Positions 12,023 through 26,104 of a stretch of DNA of 64,000 bases are shown piece by piece. The position numbers were made by a program, and so were the translations under genes. The DNA comes from Chamaea fasciata (taxonomy: Eukaryota; Chordata; Aves; Passeriformes; Sylviidae). Location of the stretch: NCBI GenBank assembly GCA_029207755.1, contig JARCOQ010000003.1:94318646-94382645 (forward strand). The letters are read 5' to 3'. The notes beneath the pieces were generated by a model. The model saw only the letters and a list, made by a program, of their open reading frames with translations, did not search any database and was not told the DNA's origin. The stretch's first letter is position 1. Every line of letters starts with the position of its first letter.

Positions 12023-15000
12023 ACAGGGGAGGATATTCATTCAGTATTTCCATGAAAAACATGAACTACATTAAAGTCAAGTTCCATTATAAAAATATTT
12101 TTGATGGAAATTTTTTGACTAGCCTTACCATTTAGATATCTAGATTTATGTACACTAATGACTCACATCTCCTTCCTCCACTGATTTTCAACACCTTGCT
12201 ATTGATTTGAGAAACTGCTCTTTCCTCTTTCATTCTGAAAATAAAACAAAGACCCTTGTATCAATCCTTGCCTTTGTTTTCCCTGCCTTTCTGGCAACTG
12301 CTTCCTTTTTTTGGCTAAAGACACAGCTCTTTTCTGGAATAGGAGCACACCACTTGATTTTTCAGATTTTTCTTCTGTGTTGCTCTCTATCATAAGGCTA
12401 AACCAAATCTTACCATGTCTCAGTTGGCACCACTTTAGAGATTGAAATAGCCTTCAAAAAAAAGATTCAAGGGAGCAGACAATGAAGAACTTGTTCTAGA
12501 CAGCCACACTCCACAGAAGTTAATTAATATGCTAGACATCAAGTTTATCCTTAACTAACTTGCCTATTTCTAGATAAGTAAGGACATCTTTCACACTTCC
12601 TCTTGATTTTAGGGTACCACTGTGGCTTCACATTTCCAGAGCCCACCTAGCCTGGAGGCACCCAACATTCTTTGCCCTATTGGGACTTTCTGCCAATGAC
12701 CATGTTGGTTCAGCAGCACTTCTTACAGGACCCGGCAGTTTTGACAAATTTGGGGTTTACCAAGCTGAAGCTTCTTCCAGCCACACCTGGGTGGAGATTT
12801 TCAGAAACAGCCAAAAGAGTGACTAAAATGTTTTACCTCAATAAAGGACAAAAGAAAGGGGACAGGTCCTCTCTAAAAATTTCAGTAGGCTTTATGATTT
12901 CAGACAAACACTTTCACAATGGAACAGCTTATGAACACCAGATGAGGGTGGGATTGCTCTTGTCTAAGTTTAACTGTCCAAAGGTTAGCAGTCTAGCCTA
13001 AATCAGTCACCATTCCTCTCCAGCAGTCAGCAGTGAACTGTAGGTAGCTGTAGAAGTGATTCATTCCAGGTCTATCTGAAGACAGGATGACTCACTGGCT
13101 GCAGATAGGCCTGTTAGGCAGTTAGGTGAGATGTACTGTGCTGCTGGGCACTGTTTGTTAGCCTGCCTTAAGAACAGAGCAGCAGCCTTAGCTGTAAAAT
13201 ACCTACAGGCTGCATCACCTCCCATTTGGAGCAGACCAGAAGCACACACCTGGACAGTCACAGCAGTACAGAGGACAAGCGCTGACAGGTTTGGCTGCCA
13301 GAGCTGAGTCATGTGGCTGAACCCTTAGTACCAACATCTGTTTGCAAAACTGGCTCTGAGATACTTCTGATAAAGAAAATTATGATTTGAAAAGGTTGTG
13401 AGTTAATTTGAAACATTACACCATTTCAAACAGCTCAAGCTATGACTCAGCATCTTAGCACCCCCTCTTCTTGGCTGCAGTATCACATGGTTCCTTCTAG
13501 CTGTAATTACTACCAATAATTGATTATTACTCAATTAAATACAGTGAGAACCTTAAGCCTGTAAAGCAGAACATTTTTAAAGCCAAAATTTTATGACTTC
13601 ATTAAAATGATTCTCTCTTCAGCTTACTTTTACCTTAGAAGCTCACCAGACTCAAACAGCATAGTGAATCCAACCCAATTATAAATACAGAAGTAAAATA
13701 GTTGACATATCTTTCACTTTATTCCTGATGAATTTTTTTTGCTTCCTCCACACAATGGAAAATGCTATCATCACAGCTACATTTTCTTTCCACAGTCTGG
13801 GAGCTCTCTAGCTCACCTTATATTCCTTATGTTGTAAGAATCCTCCTTGAAGCAATTTCATTTTCAACTCCTTTTTTAGCTACATTGGCTTTTCTCATAC
13901 TTCTGACGGATTTGTTGCTATGTAGCACAATTCTTTGTATGAGACACATAAGTTTGTGATCAACTATTTTGTGTTTCCATTGCACCATCCCATTTGATTT
14001 CACAATTACTTCCTACTTGGATGGAATTTCTTGTCTTTGCTTTACATTTCATCCTTGATCCTAGTGGCAAAGGTGTGATCCTGACCGTGCAGAAAATGTT
14101 ATTGTGTCTCCAGCCATATCTTTGAGGTTTGTCACAACAAATAGAAGCACTAGGTAAGGCTGGGAAGGCTGCAGGAAATGGACATCAAAGGGTTCTCGAT
14201 ATTGGAAATATTTGTACTGGGCAATGTTTATGTTCTGCAGTCATTCCCAGGACATTATGCTACAGGTATACACCTACAACAAAACATGACACTTACCCAT
14301 GACCAGACATGCTACATACCATGTGATCCTTGTGGCACTCCTGCCTCCTCTACTGAACTGTGAATCTGGATAAAAACCAGGCTTGTAGCAAAATTTAAAG
14401 TGTAAAATTGGTGGCCTTCTGCTTCTTGTTCACATTCAATACCCAAACAGTCCTAAATGTTTAGATGGTTCTGATCTGGATTATAACTGTGTTTATAGAC
14501 CTATGAAAAGTTTTTTATTTCAAAAGAAATATACCTATATATGAAAAGATATGTCTGTAGAAGACTGCTGAGTAAAATCAACAGAAAACAAATACAGAAG
14601 TCCTTGGTCAGTATTTGTTTTAATTTAGAAATGAGCAAAATAATCTTAAGCTGGGCTTAAACTGGAAATATGTATTTGTGATCTATTTAGAGAAACAAAT
14701 AGAGAATTTTTTGAAGTGGTAAAGCATTCATTTAGATTAAGAGAAACCCTGTTCTCTTCCTTTAACTTACCGGTACATATTCTATTCACACAGCAGGCAA
14801 GGGCCCTGAAGCTGGAACAGCCATAGTTGAGAGGGTGATTCCCTGTGAGCACTTTTAGAACCCAGGTGAACCACCTTTCTTCCTAGCAGTCCTCCTTCCC
14901 AGCAGTTCCCACTCCTCCATCAGCTCCTGCCAGTTGGACAAAAACTTGAGAAGAAGCCCAAAGTGCCACAGCTAAAGTGGGGCTGGTAGTGGCCAGGCTT

Positions 15001-15849
15001 TCCTCCTGTGCACCTCAGCACACCTCAAGGGCTGGATTTGCAGCTGGTGGAGGGTAACTGGCTCCACAGCATCTGACAGCCAGATCTCATTCCACGGCCA
15101 CATCTCAGCTAAATAAGTGTTTCAGAGCTTCAAATCTCGTCAGCTGTTTCTGTTCAGCTGAGCCCTGTGGCAAGCTGACTCAAACTAAGCAGAGGGAGGA
15201 CTGCTGAAGGACAATTGAGCACATGGACATTTGCAACACTTTTGAATCAATTTTATTTTACAGTTAAAGTAATACAAAGAGATTTAAATCCATACTTCTA
15301 ATTAAAACACCAGTTTCCTGCGCCTCCCAACTGCAGGCAGAATCTGAGTTCTATTCTGTGATGAAACATCTCTTTTGCAATTTACTGCAACCTTCGTAGA
15401 CCTTGCCAGCTCTGCTGAACCATTAGATAGGCCATAAATGCCTTTCTTAGGGTACTCTGAGGAAAGACAAAAATACATCAAATAATGTAACTTCAGGAGC
15501 TGAACATTCCTCCAAATTAGTTCTCCTTGTTTCCCTGCATTTTTCAGGGCATGATTTTTATTGCATTATATTAATTTTTACCATAAAAAATCTTACAGAT
15601 TATCCTATGTAATGTGATGTAATTAGCAGACTTCAGATTTTTTTATGTACTCCTGCTTTTGTAAAAACATTTTACACATGAGGACTGTTGTCAATATTGG
15701 TCGCAGACCTCAGGTAAAGTAAGATGCTAACAGAATAGAAACCACATTGATTTATGTTGTAAATATTCAAAGATCAGGGGAATTCATTTGTGACAGTTTG
15801 AGATCAAGCATAGGTAAATGGGGATTTTAGACACAGTGGCCATGAAGAA

Positions 15850-15991
15850 AATTCTCCTCTTGGTCAGTGCATGATAAGGCTCTCAGGCACATGATGTGAT
15901 TTTGGGATTGTCCTGTGCAGGGCCAGGAGTTGGATTTGATGATCCTTGTGGGTCTCTTCCAACTCAGCATATTCTATGATTCTGTGATCAG
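15850..15991 (+). mobile_element. CR1 3' end fragment
   Basis: The stretch GCAGGGCCAGGAGTTGGA at 15917-15934, then GATGATCCTTGTGGGTCTC, and the terminal TTCTATGATTCTGTGATC at 15972-15989, match the sense-strand CR1 3' UTR and tail. No coding part remains. The upstream limit is uncertain. Confidence 0.8.
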
Positions 15992-17053
15992 TGGGCAGAG
16001 AAGTCCTCTTACCATCCTATCACTTTGTTTCTGCAATTGTTTTAGAGCAATATAACATGATCAATGAATATGTCAAATTCTGTAGGAATAAGATGGTCTT
16101 TCTACCAACTGTAGGGTAATAAAATGATGCAATCTAAAAAAATGAAAATTTAGGAATACTGAAGTTTCCAGACAATTAGTCTGTTTTGGAATGTTACATT
16201 GAAGGCCTGTTCTCAGAAGTTACACAATTTTCAGCCTCTTTATAGTAATTAACATCAAGGAATTTAATCCTTTTTTTATGATGGAATCCTATTCTCGTTG
16301 TTTTCAGAGCAGATGGGGGCAGCTCTGCAGATGCTTTTCTTAAGCCCAATAGATGCCTGGAGAGTCACTTCAGCTTATGTTTGCGGGTGAACCAAACAGA
16401 CTACATCTCTGTTTGATGTTGTTTGACTCTTGCATGTGATAAAGTTCTTCTTAAATTTATTTTTGTGCAGGAAATAAATGTTGAGTGAAGACGTGTTCCC
16501 AAGAAATGAGTGGTGAACTGCATCTTTCCAACAAGCTCAAGAAATACCTTGCTGTCCTGGGTTCCACACAGAACTGCTTCAGCCTTTCTTTTCCAGTCCT
16601 GCTACTGCAAAGCTTACCCAATTGGCTTTCACTGTCCTAATGTTCTTATTTGGCCCCACAAACTTCCTAGAAGATTTAAACTATACTACACCATGAAAAA
16701 AATTGTGATTAGGATTTGATTTTGCAGTAGCTGTTCTCAGAGCTTTTTGAGGATGAAGTGTCACCACAGCTCAGAAAAACTTAACCCTCTAGAAGACATA
16801 AACCAAGCCAAAGATGATGTTACAAACAGGCATCAAAGAAGAAAACAATGAAAAAATATATGCTAAACTATGCAGGAAGAGCTATAGGGATGAAAAAAGA
16901 CTCGAGACTTGGTCTCTGATCTTGTAAGCTTCTGCTTAACTACACAACACATTCATTTCTTGACTTTTTGCATGATTAGTTCTTAGTTTCCTTAGGGCAG
17001 AAACAGAAAGATTGAGCAGAAGGGTGTAAAACCTAGCTGAAAGCATTATTCAG

Positions 17054-17067
17054 AAAAAAAAAAAAAA
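17054..17067. repeat. Poly(A) tract
   Basis: About 14 A residues. No upstream AATAAA or gene similarity to suggest a processed pseudogene. Confidence 0.7.
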
Positions 17068-17632
17068 GATTACAAGAATGAGGATAAATAGAATGGTGCC
17101 ATGTGTAATGACTGGCACATGAATGAGTTCACTGGAAATGTAAACACGGAAAGGGACTGTCAGAGAGGGCGTAAGATGAGCAACTCAGACCGATGAATAA
17201 CTGCGGAAGTGGTTAAGACTTCCTGGTCACCAAAGAGAAAAAGAGTGATGCAAGAAGAGGCTGGGCTGAAAGGAAGGAATAGGAGCAGCACTCCCCTTTG
17301 TGTGCTCAGCTGTGCCTGCCTCTTTGTGTGTGACTCTACATGTGTAGAGTGCTTGTTGCTTCAGGGTTCTAATGCTGATCAATAACTGACCACTAATCAC
17401 GTGGTTTTGTGTTGATGATTGCTACCCTCTGATTCCTGCTACTGCCTATGAAAAAAACATAAAAATTGGTACTCCAATTGAGCTCTTGAGGATTGAGGCA
17501 AACTTTGAAACCCAGACAATCACAGCTCTTAAGATATTTTTAATCATAACTGCAGAGGAAACTCAAGTCCAGTACAAATGTGCAAGCTAATTTAGAGGAT
17601 TTCCTGTTCTTTCAGTAACTAGATTGATTCCT

Positions 17633-17675
17633 GGAGTATGTATATATGTACTTATATATATGGATATATGTATCT
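17633..17675. repeat. TA-rich alternating tract
   Basis: TATATATG, TATATATA and GGATATATG units in a row; imperfect (TA)n/(TATG)n simple sequence. Confidence 0.7.
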
Positions 17676-18108
17676 GACCTCAGTCTGGAAGGTTTTTTTT
17701 TTCTATGATACTGTTAGTTTTTCTGCTATATCGCAAATTTTACTGGCAAGTATAATTGACCAAAATTCTCAAAACCTTTTGTCATGGAGACCTTGACAGA
17801 CTGCTGTTACATCATTGCCTGCAAATGAGCTGAGTAGTCCTTTCTAAGCCCAATTTATTTCCAAGGATGGGGCATCTACCACCTCTCTCTACAACATTAT
17901 ACTTAAGTGAATAGTCCCTTTCAGTGCCATGGGATAAAGCCAGGATAAATATGGCCCAATCACAAAATGTCCTCAAAATTTGAAGGCATCTCTTTGCAGA
18001 GCAAAGCCAAGTCCTGTATTAGCTTATTTGCCTGCTGTTGAAATAGGCTGATGTTTGGCAAAAGCTCTCGGAGATACTAAGTACTTTTGCAGTTGTGTGT
18101 TCAGAATG

Positions 18109-18162
18109 CCTCAACATCTACAATACACCTCAACATCTACAATACACTACAATACACCTAAT
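18109..18162. repeat. 19-bp tandem duplication (CCTCAACATCTACAATACA)
   Basis: Two exact copies at 18109-18127 and 18128-18146, followed by a partial third (CTACAATACACCTA). Confidence 0.9.
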
Positions 18163-21100
18163 ATATTGTTTGTACACAATACAAAAGATCTTTTTTCCGT
18201 TTTTTTTCCAACACCTGTTTACCACTCAGAGATGAATCACAAGCAAAGCAGTGGATGGGTAAGCTGTGGACTTTTAAAGGTTGCTTGTACCAGACAGTCC
18301 AAGAGCAGAAGCTTGCCAAACCTTACTTCTGGAAGAAATCCACTGGACTTCATAAAATACGGGATGAAGGTGTTAACTGAAAAAGTACTTAAGAGCAATG
18401 TTCCTGAATGCAAAGCTGGGCTGCAGACCAAGGTCATTCTCAGACCATGACGGGTCTGTCCTCTCTAAGGCAGCAAGATGAGCAAAGGCCTCTATGGGAG
18501 ATTGACCTCTGCAGAAAGTGGGATGTATGTATTTCACCCTTTCCAGACTTGCTTCATACCTTGCACCGACATAGGTCACCCATGATTTGTGAGAGGAAGG
18601 TTACATGTCAGTGATAATAAAGCTGCTCTTGGGTTTTAGTGGGAGATCCCAAACTGTACAGCAAGCATCCTTTAGCTCTGCCTCAAGTTGCCTTCAGATG
18701 CTGGCTGGTGAAACACTTGAGTCTGCACAAATTAGACCATACCAAAATGAAAACTATGAAACTGGAGTGCATTGGTTTCTGGTAAAAGCTCACTGTATGC
18801 AACCATTATTTCTGCCGCTTTCTTCACAAAATAAACAGAGATTTAGCATAATATACTGAATTCTTTCTATGGAAAGAACAGTCAAACCACAGTTTGTATA
18901 TAAAATTCTGGAGATAATATATTTTCCAAGCAGAACTTCAAACTCCTTCCCACTTTGGACACTGGCTGAGATGAATGTGGTATTGCGCACAGCACATCAT
19001 AGCTTTTGACAGTGAGCAAGAGCAAATATAATAATAAATTTGGGAAAAATTAGTACCCTTCAGAAATAAACTCTATCTTTCCAGCTATATTCTGAAATAA
19101 AAAAAAATATTAGAATGTTGTAGAACAGCTGTAGCCTCATATAATTCAAATTTACTGATATTGAGAGATACTAGTTATTGTGTAACTTCCTTGTGAGATT
19201 CTGTGCCTAAGCTCTCAGCCAGGGGTCTGGGCATGGCTCAAAGATGCACTGCATTTTCAGATGTTCACAGTGTCAGCCTCACTCACAGAGAAATTAATTC
19301 CTTAATGGGATTCCAGCTTTAAAATAATAGCACTTTAATGCAGAGAGCAAAATAAAAGTATATCTCAAAAAAACAAACATTACCTCTCAGAATGGTAGTT
19401 TTATTTGTATGCATTCAATAGCACAGTAGCATTCAATAGCAAAAAAGCTTTTTACACAGGAATATAAGCACAACAGTGGTGAAACATCCATATCAGATCT
19501 GACCAGCATTCCATCTCAAGGGATTCGAATGCGTATGCAAGAAACTTCACAGGAGGCAACGGCAGGACAACCTGCTCCAAAAGAAAGTTTCTGCTTAATC
19601 CCCACTGATGCAATGCTTGGCCGGTTTCATGAAACATGTAGACTTATACCCCTTAGAAAAGTAATATACATATAGAAAAATCTGTATTTCTTATATATTT
19701 CTATACAGTAATATTTACAATATATTGCAAAGATTTCAGTCTTATCTCCATATTCCAGGTCATAAACCCCAGACTTTGTACCTTTCTCCTGTTATGCCAC
19801 AGCTGCGGACATTGCCCCTTGTCACAGCACTGGAGAACCACAAAACACTTGGGTGCAAACAGCAATTTGTTCTGTACACTTGCACTCCATTTGACTATTT
19901 TGTTTACATAGCTCTAGTCACACCAAATAATTCAATTTACGACTAGCCTTTGTCATCAGCCAACGTTTTAGGCTCCCCAGACAACTGGAAAATGAACTCC
20001 ATTGCTAAAACTTCTGTACAAACTGCAACAGCCCACTTTTCCACAGTGTAACATCAGAGACGGAAAATTTCACCTGTCCCAAAGGATATATTTTATAATC
20101 AAATAGTAAAAAAACCCCCCAACCAAACCAAAAAATGATGATTTTTTTTTTTTTTTGAGAAGACAGGTAGTGGCTAATGTTAACAAGTTCTTCTTGTTTT
20201 GAAGGATATGACTGAAAGACCCAGCAGAAAAAAGGAAAAGCCTTTACATTTAACAGTAATAGGAGCGGAATGAACACCAGAGCTCTCATCATTTGGAAAA
20301 AGCAGTGAATTACCCATTCCCAAAACCTATGGGGGAAGAAAGACTGACATCTATTTTTGTTCTGACATATAGGAAATGTAAATTATTAGCTTCCCCAGAA
20401 GGTATTATTAAATAAAGGGAATCTATAGCTTATCAGGCAAAGATCTTAGACAGGTTCATATCACCTCTGAAATAAATGGGAATGTTCGGCATTCCTACAG
20501 AGTTTGAACAAAGTCAGAGAAATTTTGCCACATTAGTGTGGAAAGTAACCTGAACCTAACTGAACTATCCACAAAGGCAAAAAGAAGGATTTAAAAAGTA
20601 TTCAGAATGGGTCTAGTTCTGATTTCACTAATCTCTGCCATAAAACCCTCATCGATTTTCAGAAAGGCTGATGTTCAGTGTTTTCAAGCAAATTAATCAT
20701 ATTCCTTCCTGATCTTGAAAACTCATGAGAAGTACATCTTTCATCTTAACTTTTGAAAGCTGCTCAACTGACAGAGGAACAACAAACAGAAGTTTGAAAG
20801 TGAAACAAAAAATATCCTTGGAAACAAACCAAATCAAATCTCTTCTCCTGTGGCAGGGCACTGGGTTGTGTAACTCAAAAGATTTTTCCTGCACTCTAAG
20901 CTGTCAACAGTCATCCATGTTTTCAAAGAAAAGCATTCCTTAGCACTGATATACAAATATATATGTGGAACAGCATCTTTCTGGGAGTATGAACAGAAGA
21001 GATACATCATATTATGACTAACAAACCTAGACTGTAATCCTTAAAAACCTGCACCTTCAGTGTATAAATCCTATCACATTAGCAGCATCTTGGAGTTTTC

Positions 21101-21572
21101 TGAGAATCAGAAATCCTTTTATAATAATGTAACAAATATATAGAGAGGTTTCATTTTGTAAGAAAATATCCACATACACTACCTTCTCTCTAAGTTTGAG
21201 GAGCTCACATAAACTATTTAGTTTTCTCCCAGTTGAAAAGTGAGCTCAACAATTGTTTTATCTGGAATTATTTTCTAGTTATCTTAAGAACTTCAGACAG
21301 GTATGCCTTAGAACCCAACACTAGAAATAGAAGACATTGTATTTCCAAACTGTGCTGTAATTGAGAACTAACCATCCTGGATTTACAAGCACATTTAAAA
21401 CCCATGATGATATTTAGCTGATCTCCACGAGCTCTTCAAGGGCAACTCTTCCACAACCATGGTAATACAAAGTAAGCTTTTAACCTCTGCAGGACCAACA
21501 GCTGAAGTCAACACTATGCCAGTCAGGCAGCTTTCACAGATGGATATCACTGCGAATGAAAGGGAAAGTGGA

Positions 21573-21594
21573 TTTGTTGTTGTTGTTGTTGTTG
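21573..21594. repeat. (TTG)n microsatellite
   Basis: Seven consecutive TTG units. Confidence 0.9.
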
Positions 21595-24500
21595 CATTGT
21601 TTCGTGGTTTGTAATGTCCACATGCTTTGATTTTCTAATAAGCAATGACAGACTGGGGTGTTTGAGGCAAAGCCAGCAAATTCTGTGAGTTACTGCAAGG
21701 CCTCATTCACTACACTAATGATCCAAGTATCACCTTTTAAAACATGTTTAGCTCAGGCAGCTCAAATGAAGCATTTTACTGATAACATTTAGTAAGGTGT
21801 TGTCTGCACTGGGTGTCATCAGGACATTTCCCTAGCCTGGCTGTGCCCTAACATGCCTTCCTGCCTTGCAGCGCAGCGATGCCGCCTTGCACAGCCCAAC
21901 TGCAGACCCACAGTGGGTAGTGTGGCTTTACACAGCCTGGCATAGTTCCCTAATGCCATTCTGTAAAAGCCTGCTCACTCGCTGCCTAAAACTAAAGGTG
22001 TCACACCACGACTGCCAAACCTTGCAATGTTTGCCATATCAGAGTCAGGCACACATTGCAAACAAATTGTACCATTCTGCAAGGCAGAAACAATGCAAAA
22101 CCTCCCTCAATACCTGTTTCTTGGAACCACGATGCTGAAGTATTTGATGCTATTCTTTCCCAATGGCTGAGCAATCTGTGTGACTAGCAAGAGCAAACTA
22201 TATGGATACAAGGTACACCAATTTGGCTTGCATGCTCTCAGAGAAAGAGAGGTTTGGCAGGGATTTGAGCTTACAATGTTTGTCAAGTGTTTGAAATAAG
22301 GCTGCCACAGTTAGTCCTCACCAGCCAAGCAAATGATGCTGAATGAAGTCAGGATGAGCCCTGATCAGCCCTGGTACGGCAGAGCCTTTGAACATCCAGG
22401 TGGAGTCTGTCTGCAGGGAACACCTGACTGAGACGTCATTGCCACTTCATTCCCACTTTCTCCCCCCATCCCTGCTGACAAATTCATCGCTGGAAAGAGA
22501 TGGGTGCACAAAACAGACCTTCTGTCACAGCCTGGAATGACATCCTGAGACAGTGAGCTGATGTTGAGTATTACTGTGGATGGCAGCTGCTGCCATGCTT
22601 TGCTTTTCCAGGGGCTTTTGTTTCCTGCTGTCTTGCTGAAGCACAGTTCACAATCTCCACTTTTCATTGCAGTCCTGGACACCCTTGGGCTTGACAAGAG
22701 TGAGGCTTCCAGGGGATGGGGTGAAGGTAGGAAGCAATAACAAAATACTAAACTTGGACAAAATACACATAGGCCAGATGAGGGAACAGTTTCTTCCGGC
22801 GTCTGGTTTTGTTCAATTTCCAAGTCCAACAATTCTGAAGAAAGAAGAAAAAAAGTGTCTTTTGTTATTTATCACATCAGACAAGCATAAGGTGATACTC
22901 TAAGGCTTTTATTCAGCTGCCTATGGCTACTGCCAACATAGTAAATTATCCTCCCTGGAGATTTCCACTTGAATAATGATCACCCATTTAAGAATGATGA
23001 GAAATTCAAGGCTGAATAATCTTGATTCAGTTCAGAAAGGAGGATGCAGAGTGAACCCTCTTCCTAGAATCAAGCAGAACTGACAGTGAGAGGAACTGAA
23101 CTGCAGAGGTGAACACAGGCAGCTTTCTACCAAGAAACAACAATGACCATCTTGCCAAGGACCTCAGATTTCTGAAGCTCACAACCCACAGTCTGCAATC
23201 ATCTCTCTGATGAAACATGCTAAAGTACCTGATCCTTCAAACAACTCTTTTATTTACATGGTGCTCCACCAGGTCCCAGAGAGCTCATGAAAAATTAAAC
23301 AGAGAACATAAAATATGAATGGAATGATCACTGGCCCATAAAAGCTCTGCAGCTCTTGAAAGGTGTTTTATACATAAGGAATGTTAGGATTTCAGAAATG
23401 AGGTTTCTGCCTCATTGTCCAAAGAAGATGCAACAATTTTCAAGCCTCTGTAGAAAACCAGGAACTTCTAAGGATGTTAGAAAAGGTGCCTGGGAACACC
23501 AGGAAGAGTACATTGCTCCCCAGCAGAGAACAGCAGTTTGCTGCCCTTTAATAAGCAAACTAAACAGAGCCAAATACTTTGATATTGTGAAAACATACAG
23601 ATATCCAACTTGATGCTGTATTGTCAGAGAAAGTATAGATAGAATTGAATGAAAATCTAGACCAGAACTACAAGACTCATCTTGCAATCACGTGATGATA
23701 ACAACTCTCTCCTTAAATTTTGTCCAGTAAATGTAATATTTAACTCCTGATGACCCTTGCTCTTTATTCTGGGTGATGTGTACAGGTATTTTTAGCTGAC
23801 CTTTCTGAACTTCCCACTTCTGTGGCCTAAATGATAAGTATGCTTTCAATTTTCAGAAACTACCCAACCTGTAGCTGAGATCAAACATTCGAGAGTCAGT
23901 CCTAATATTCTTAAAATTAGGTTTATAAATAAGGACCCTCTGAATTAGTCTTTTCTAGGCAGTCAAAAATTTTGGTGCAAAAGGAAATTGCTACCAAAGT
24001 AAAGTGCTCCCTTATTCTAGGTATTAAAGTTATTGTAGAATAAAGGTAGGATCGCTTTAATAATCTTGCTGTTTATTTCATGGAGATCTTTTCACCACCT
24101 TGTTAGGCTGTGCACTACCATTTTATCTTACATGGTAAAAATAAAAAGCTGTTGATCAAGCCCACGTGAGGTTACACTGGTTCAGCTCCTGGTACTTCCC
24201 ACCGTCCTACCCTTGCCTTTGCCCTGGTGCAGCACCTCCTCTGCAGACTGCATGCTCCCCGGGGTGCTCACCAGCATCTCCAGCCTCAGCTGCAGCACTG
24301 GACATGCTCAGCACCCTGCAAATGGATGGGGAAAGGACCAGCTTCTCCCTCTGGAGCCAGCTCTGTGGTGATGACCTGGACCCTACCCCCATCAGGGGCA
24401 TTTAGGAGCAAACAGTCTTTTCTTTGGTTGTTTTTCTTGCGTGGTTCATGCTTGCTGGAATCTGTCCCCCATCCTCTTTTTTAGCAAGGCTGGCAGCTGC

Positions 24501-25194
24501 AAGGAGCTTCACAAAACCACCACCTTCCTCATTTCATTCTGTGTCTCTCCTTGCCTTTTATCACAGAAAGATGAGCAAGGAGAAATGATTAGTTCAGGAG
24601 AGCCCTTTCTTCTCTGTAAGACTATTTGAGAAAGGATTTGTTACATAACAACACTTCTTTTAAGTTGTCAGCCAGATACCTGAGAACATTCTTATCAGCA
24701 CGGCCTTGAAAAGTTTTTGTAAAATGGCTCTCTCCCCGTCTTCCTCCTCTTGCAGGAAAAAAATAGACTTTAGAGAAAAATTCTAATTCTAAAGGTGAAC
24801 CGAATTTCACATCATTAAAATCAGTTTCAAGTAAATGGATTTTTCCTTATATGGATTAAAGGAATTTAGAGTGACAGCCTCGCATCCACATAGCAATGAG
24901 GCTCAAGCACTACAATTCTCCACATTCGTAAGACCCACATGCTCTATCAACAGCTGTATCTACACCAAATGATGTTCTTCTCATGCACCAAATACAAACC
25001 GTCAGAAAATATACATGTAATCCTTCATATCAAGACCTACTCATGCAATTTTTAAATACCTCACAGTAAGCTGCAGTAGTTATCCTAGGGGCTTTATGCA
25101 CTGGAAGGAGAAAAATTCTTATCTCACAGATTATCAACACCACAGGCTCCACGAATATAGTTCTTCTTCAGGAGAAAATAAAATAAACACCACT

Positions 25195-25200
25195 TTTATT
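25195..25200 (-). terminator. Candidate polyadenylation signal (AATAAA) for FAM110
   Basis: On the gene strand AATAAA lies about 905 nt downstream of the stop codon and is followed at once by a GT-rich stretch (AGTGGTGTTT), the usual companion element. Other AATAAA hexamers occur further downstream on this strand, for example near 23765 and 24073, so the true 3' end cannot be fixed from sequence alone. Confidence 0.25.
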
Positions 25201-26104
25201 AAACCCAGGACATTGGCTTTTACCAGAGCTAAATTTGTTCTGCTTCTGTCTGTGAAATAATTGTTTTCTAAGCCTAGATCCACACTTTAGTGTTAATTAT
25301 CTTTAGCTTTAAACAGTGGAGTACCCCTCTGACAAACCGCACAACCCATTCCTAGCTACCAGCACCAAACCACACAGCAAAACCCACTGCAGAGGAAAAC
25401 CCAAACTCTGAAATGCTATGAGGTCACCTGGAACAAACTTCTATGGTCCCAACAGAAAGCCATGGAGGAAATAAGATTGCTAGAAGGGCACTGATTCAGT
25501 TTTGCTTTCCTGATATTTGGGGATGCCTGTGTGTAAGGGGAAGGAGACAGAGTGAAGGAAAGTAAAGAGGGGAAAACTATAGCAGTGTAGTATAAATACA
25601 GTGCACTCCTGACGAGTAACACTTTCAGCAGTACAGATAAATACAGTGTACTCTTAATTACTAGTAGACTGTTCAGTCTGTTATCCAAATAACTGTAGCT
25701 AAAGGTTGAATACATTTCTAAGATTTTTTTCCTAACATTTAATATAGCAGAAATTCAAAGAAATAAGACATTTGCAAAGCAGGAATCTGCAAAGTGCAGG
25801 CATCCTTCACAGACACTGATTCTTTAATTTCCTGTGGGGGGTCTGATCTAAACCTGGCAAGCTGCAAGCATTTACTTGTTTGTATTTTGGTTTTTGTAGT
25901 AACACAGATTTCTGCGTTGCAAAAAAGCCGTACTTGGAACATGTGGTAAACAAAATACATTTTCCTTCAGCCCTTCCTGAAAAGACTAATATAAACCATG
26001 AGAAGTCAACTGGTCTCTAAAAAACTAAGAGAAACACAAATTGTCAGGGCGAGGCTTTGCACACACCTTGAGTTCACCAGGCTCCAACATGCTGAATGAA
26101 GCCA

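Larger units (their letters stand above)
6001..15849. other. Long non-coding stretch
   Basis: About 10 kb of unique AT-rich DNA. Apart from the T-rich tract and the CCTT and GGT microsatellites, nothing is recognised: no tRNA, no conserved protein fragment, no LTR pair. Confidence 0.7.
15992..26104. other. Non-coding DNA downstream of FAM110
   Basis: About 10 kb. The right-hand part (roughly 25195-26104) is probably FAM110 3' UTR or further 3' flank. A GC-richer patch lies at 24166-24405. A 155-codon frame on the minus strand (22365-22832) shows no family motif. The block also holds small simple repeats. Confidence 0.65.

Noticed and set aside
17850..17935. Possible CR1 fragment (GGATGGGGCATCTACCACCTC)
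   Set aside because: Only about 25 bp resembles the CR1 3' region; the flanks do not follow the consensus well enough to call.
22365..22832. 155-codon minus-strand frame
   Set aside because: No domain or motif is recognisable, no upstream CpG or splice context is evident, and composition is like the flanks. A frame of this length is expected by chance in 64 kb.
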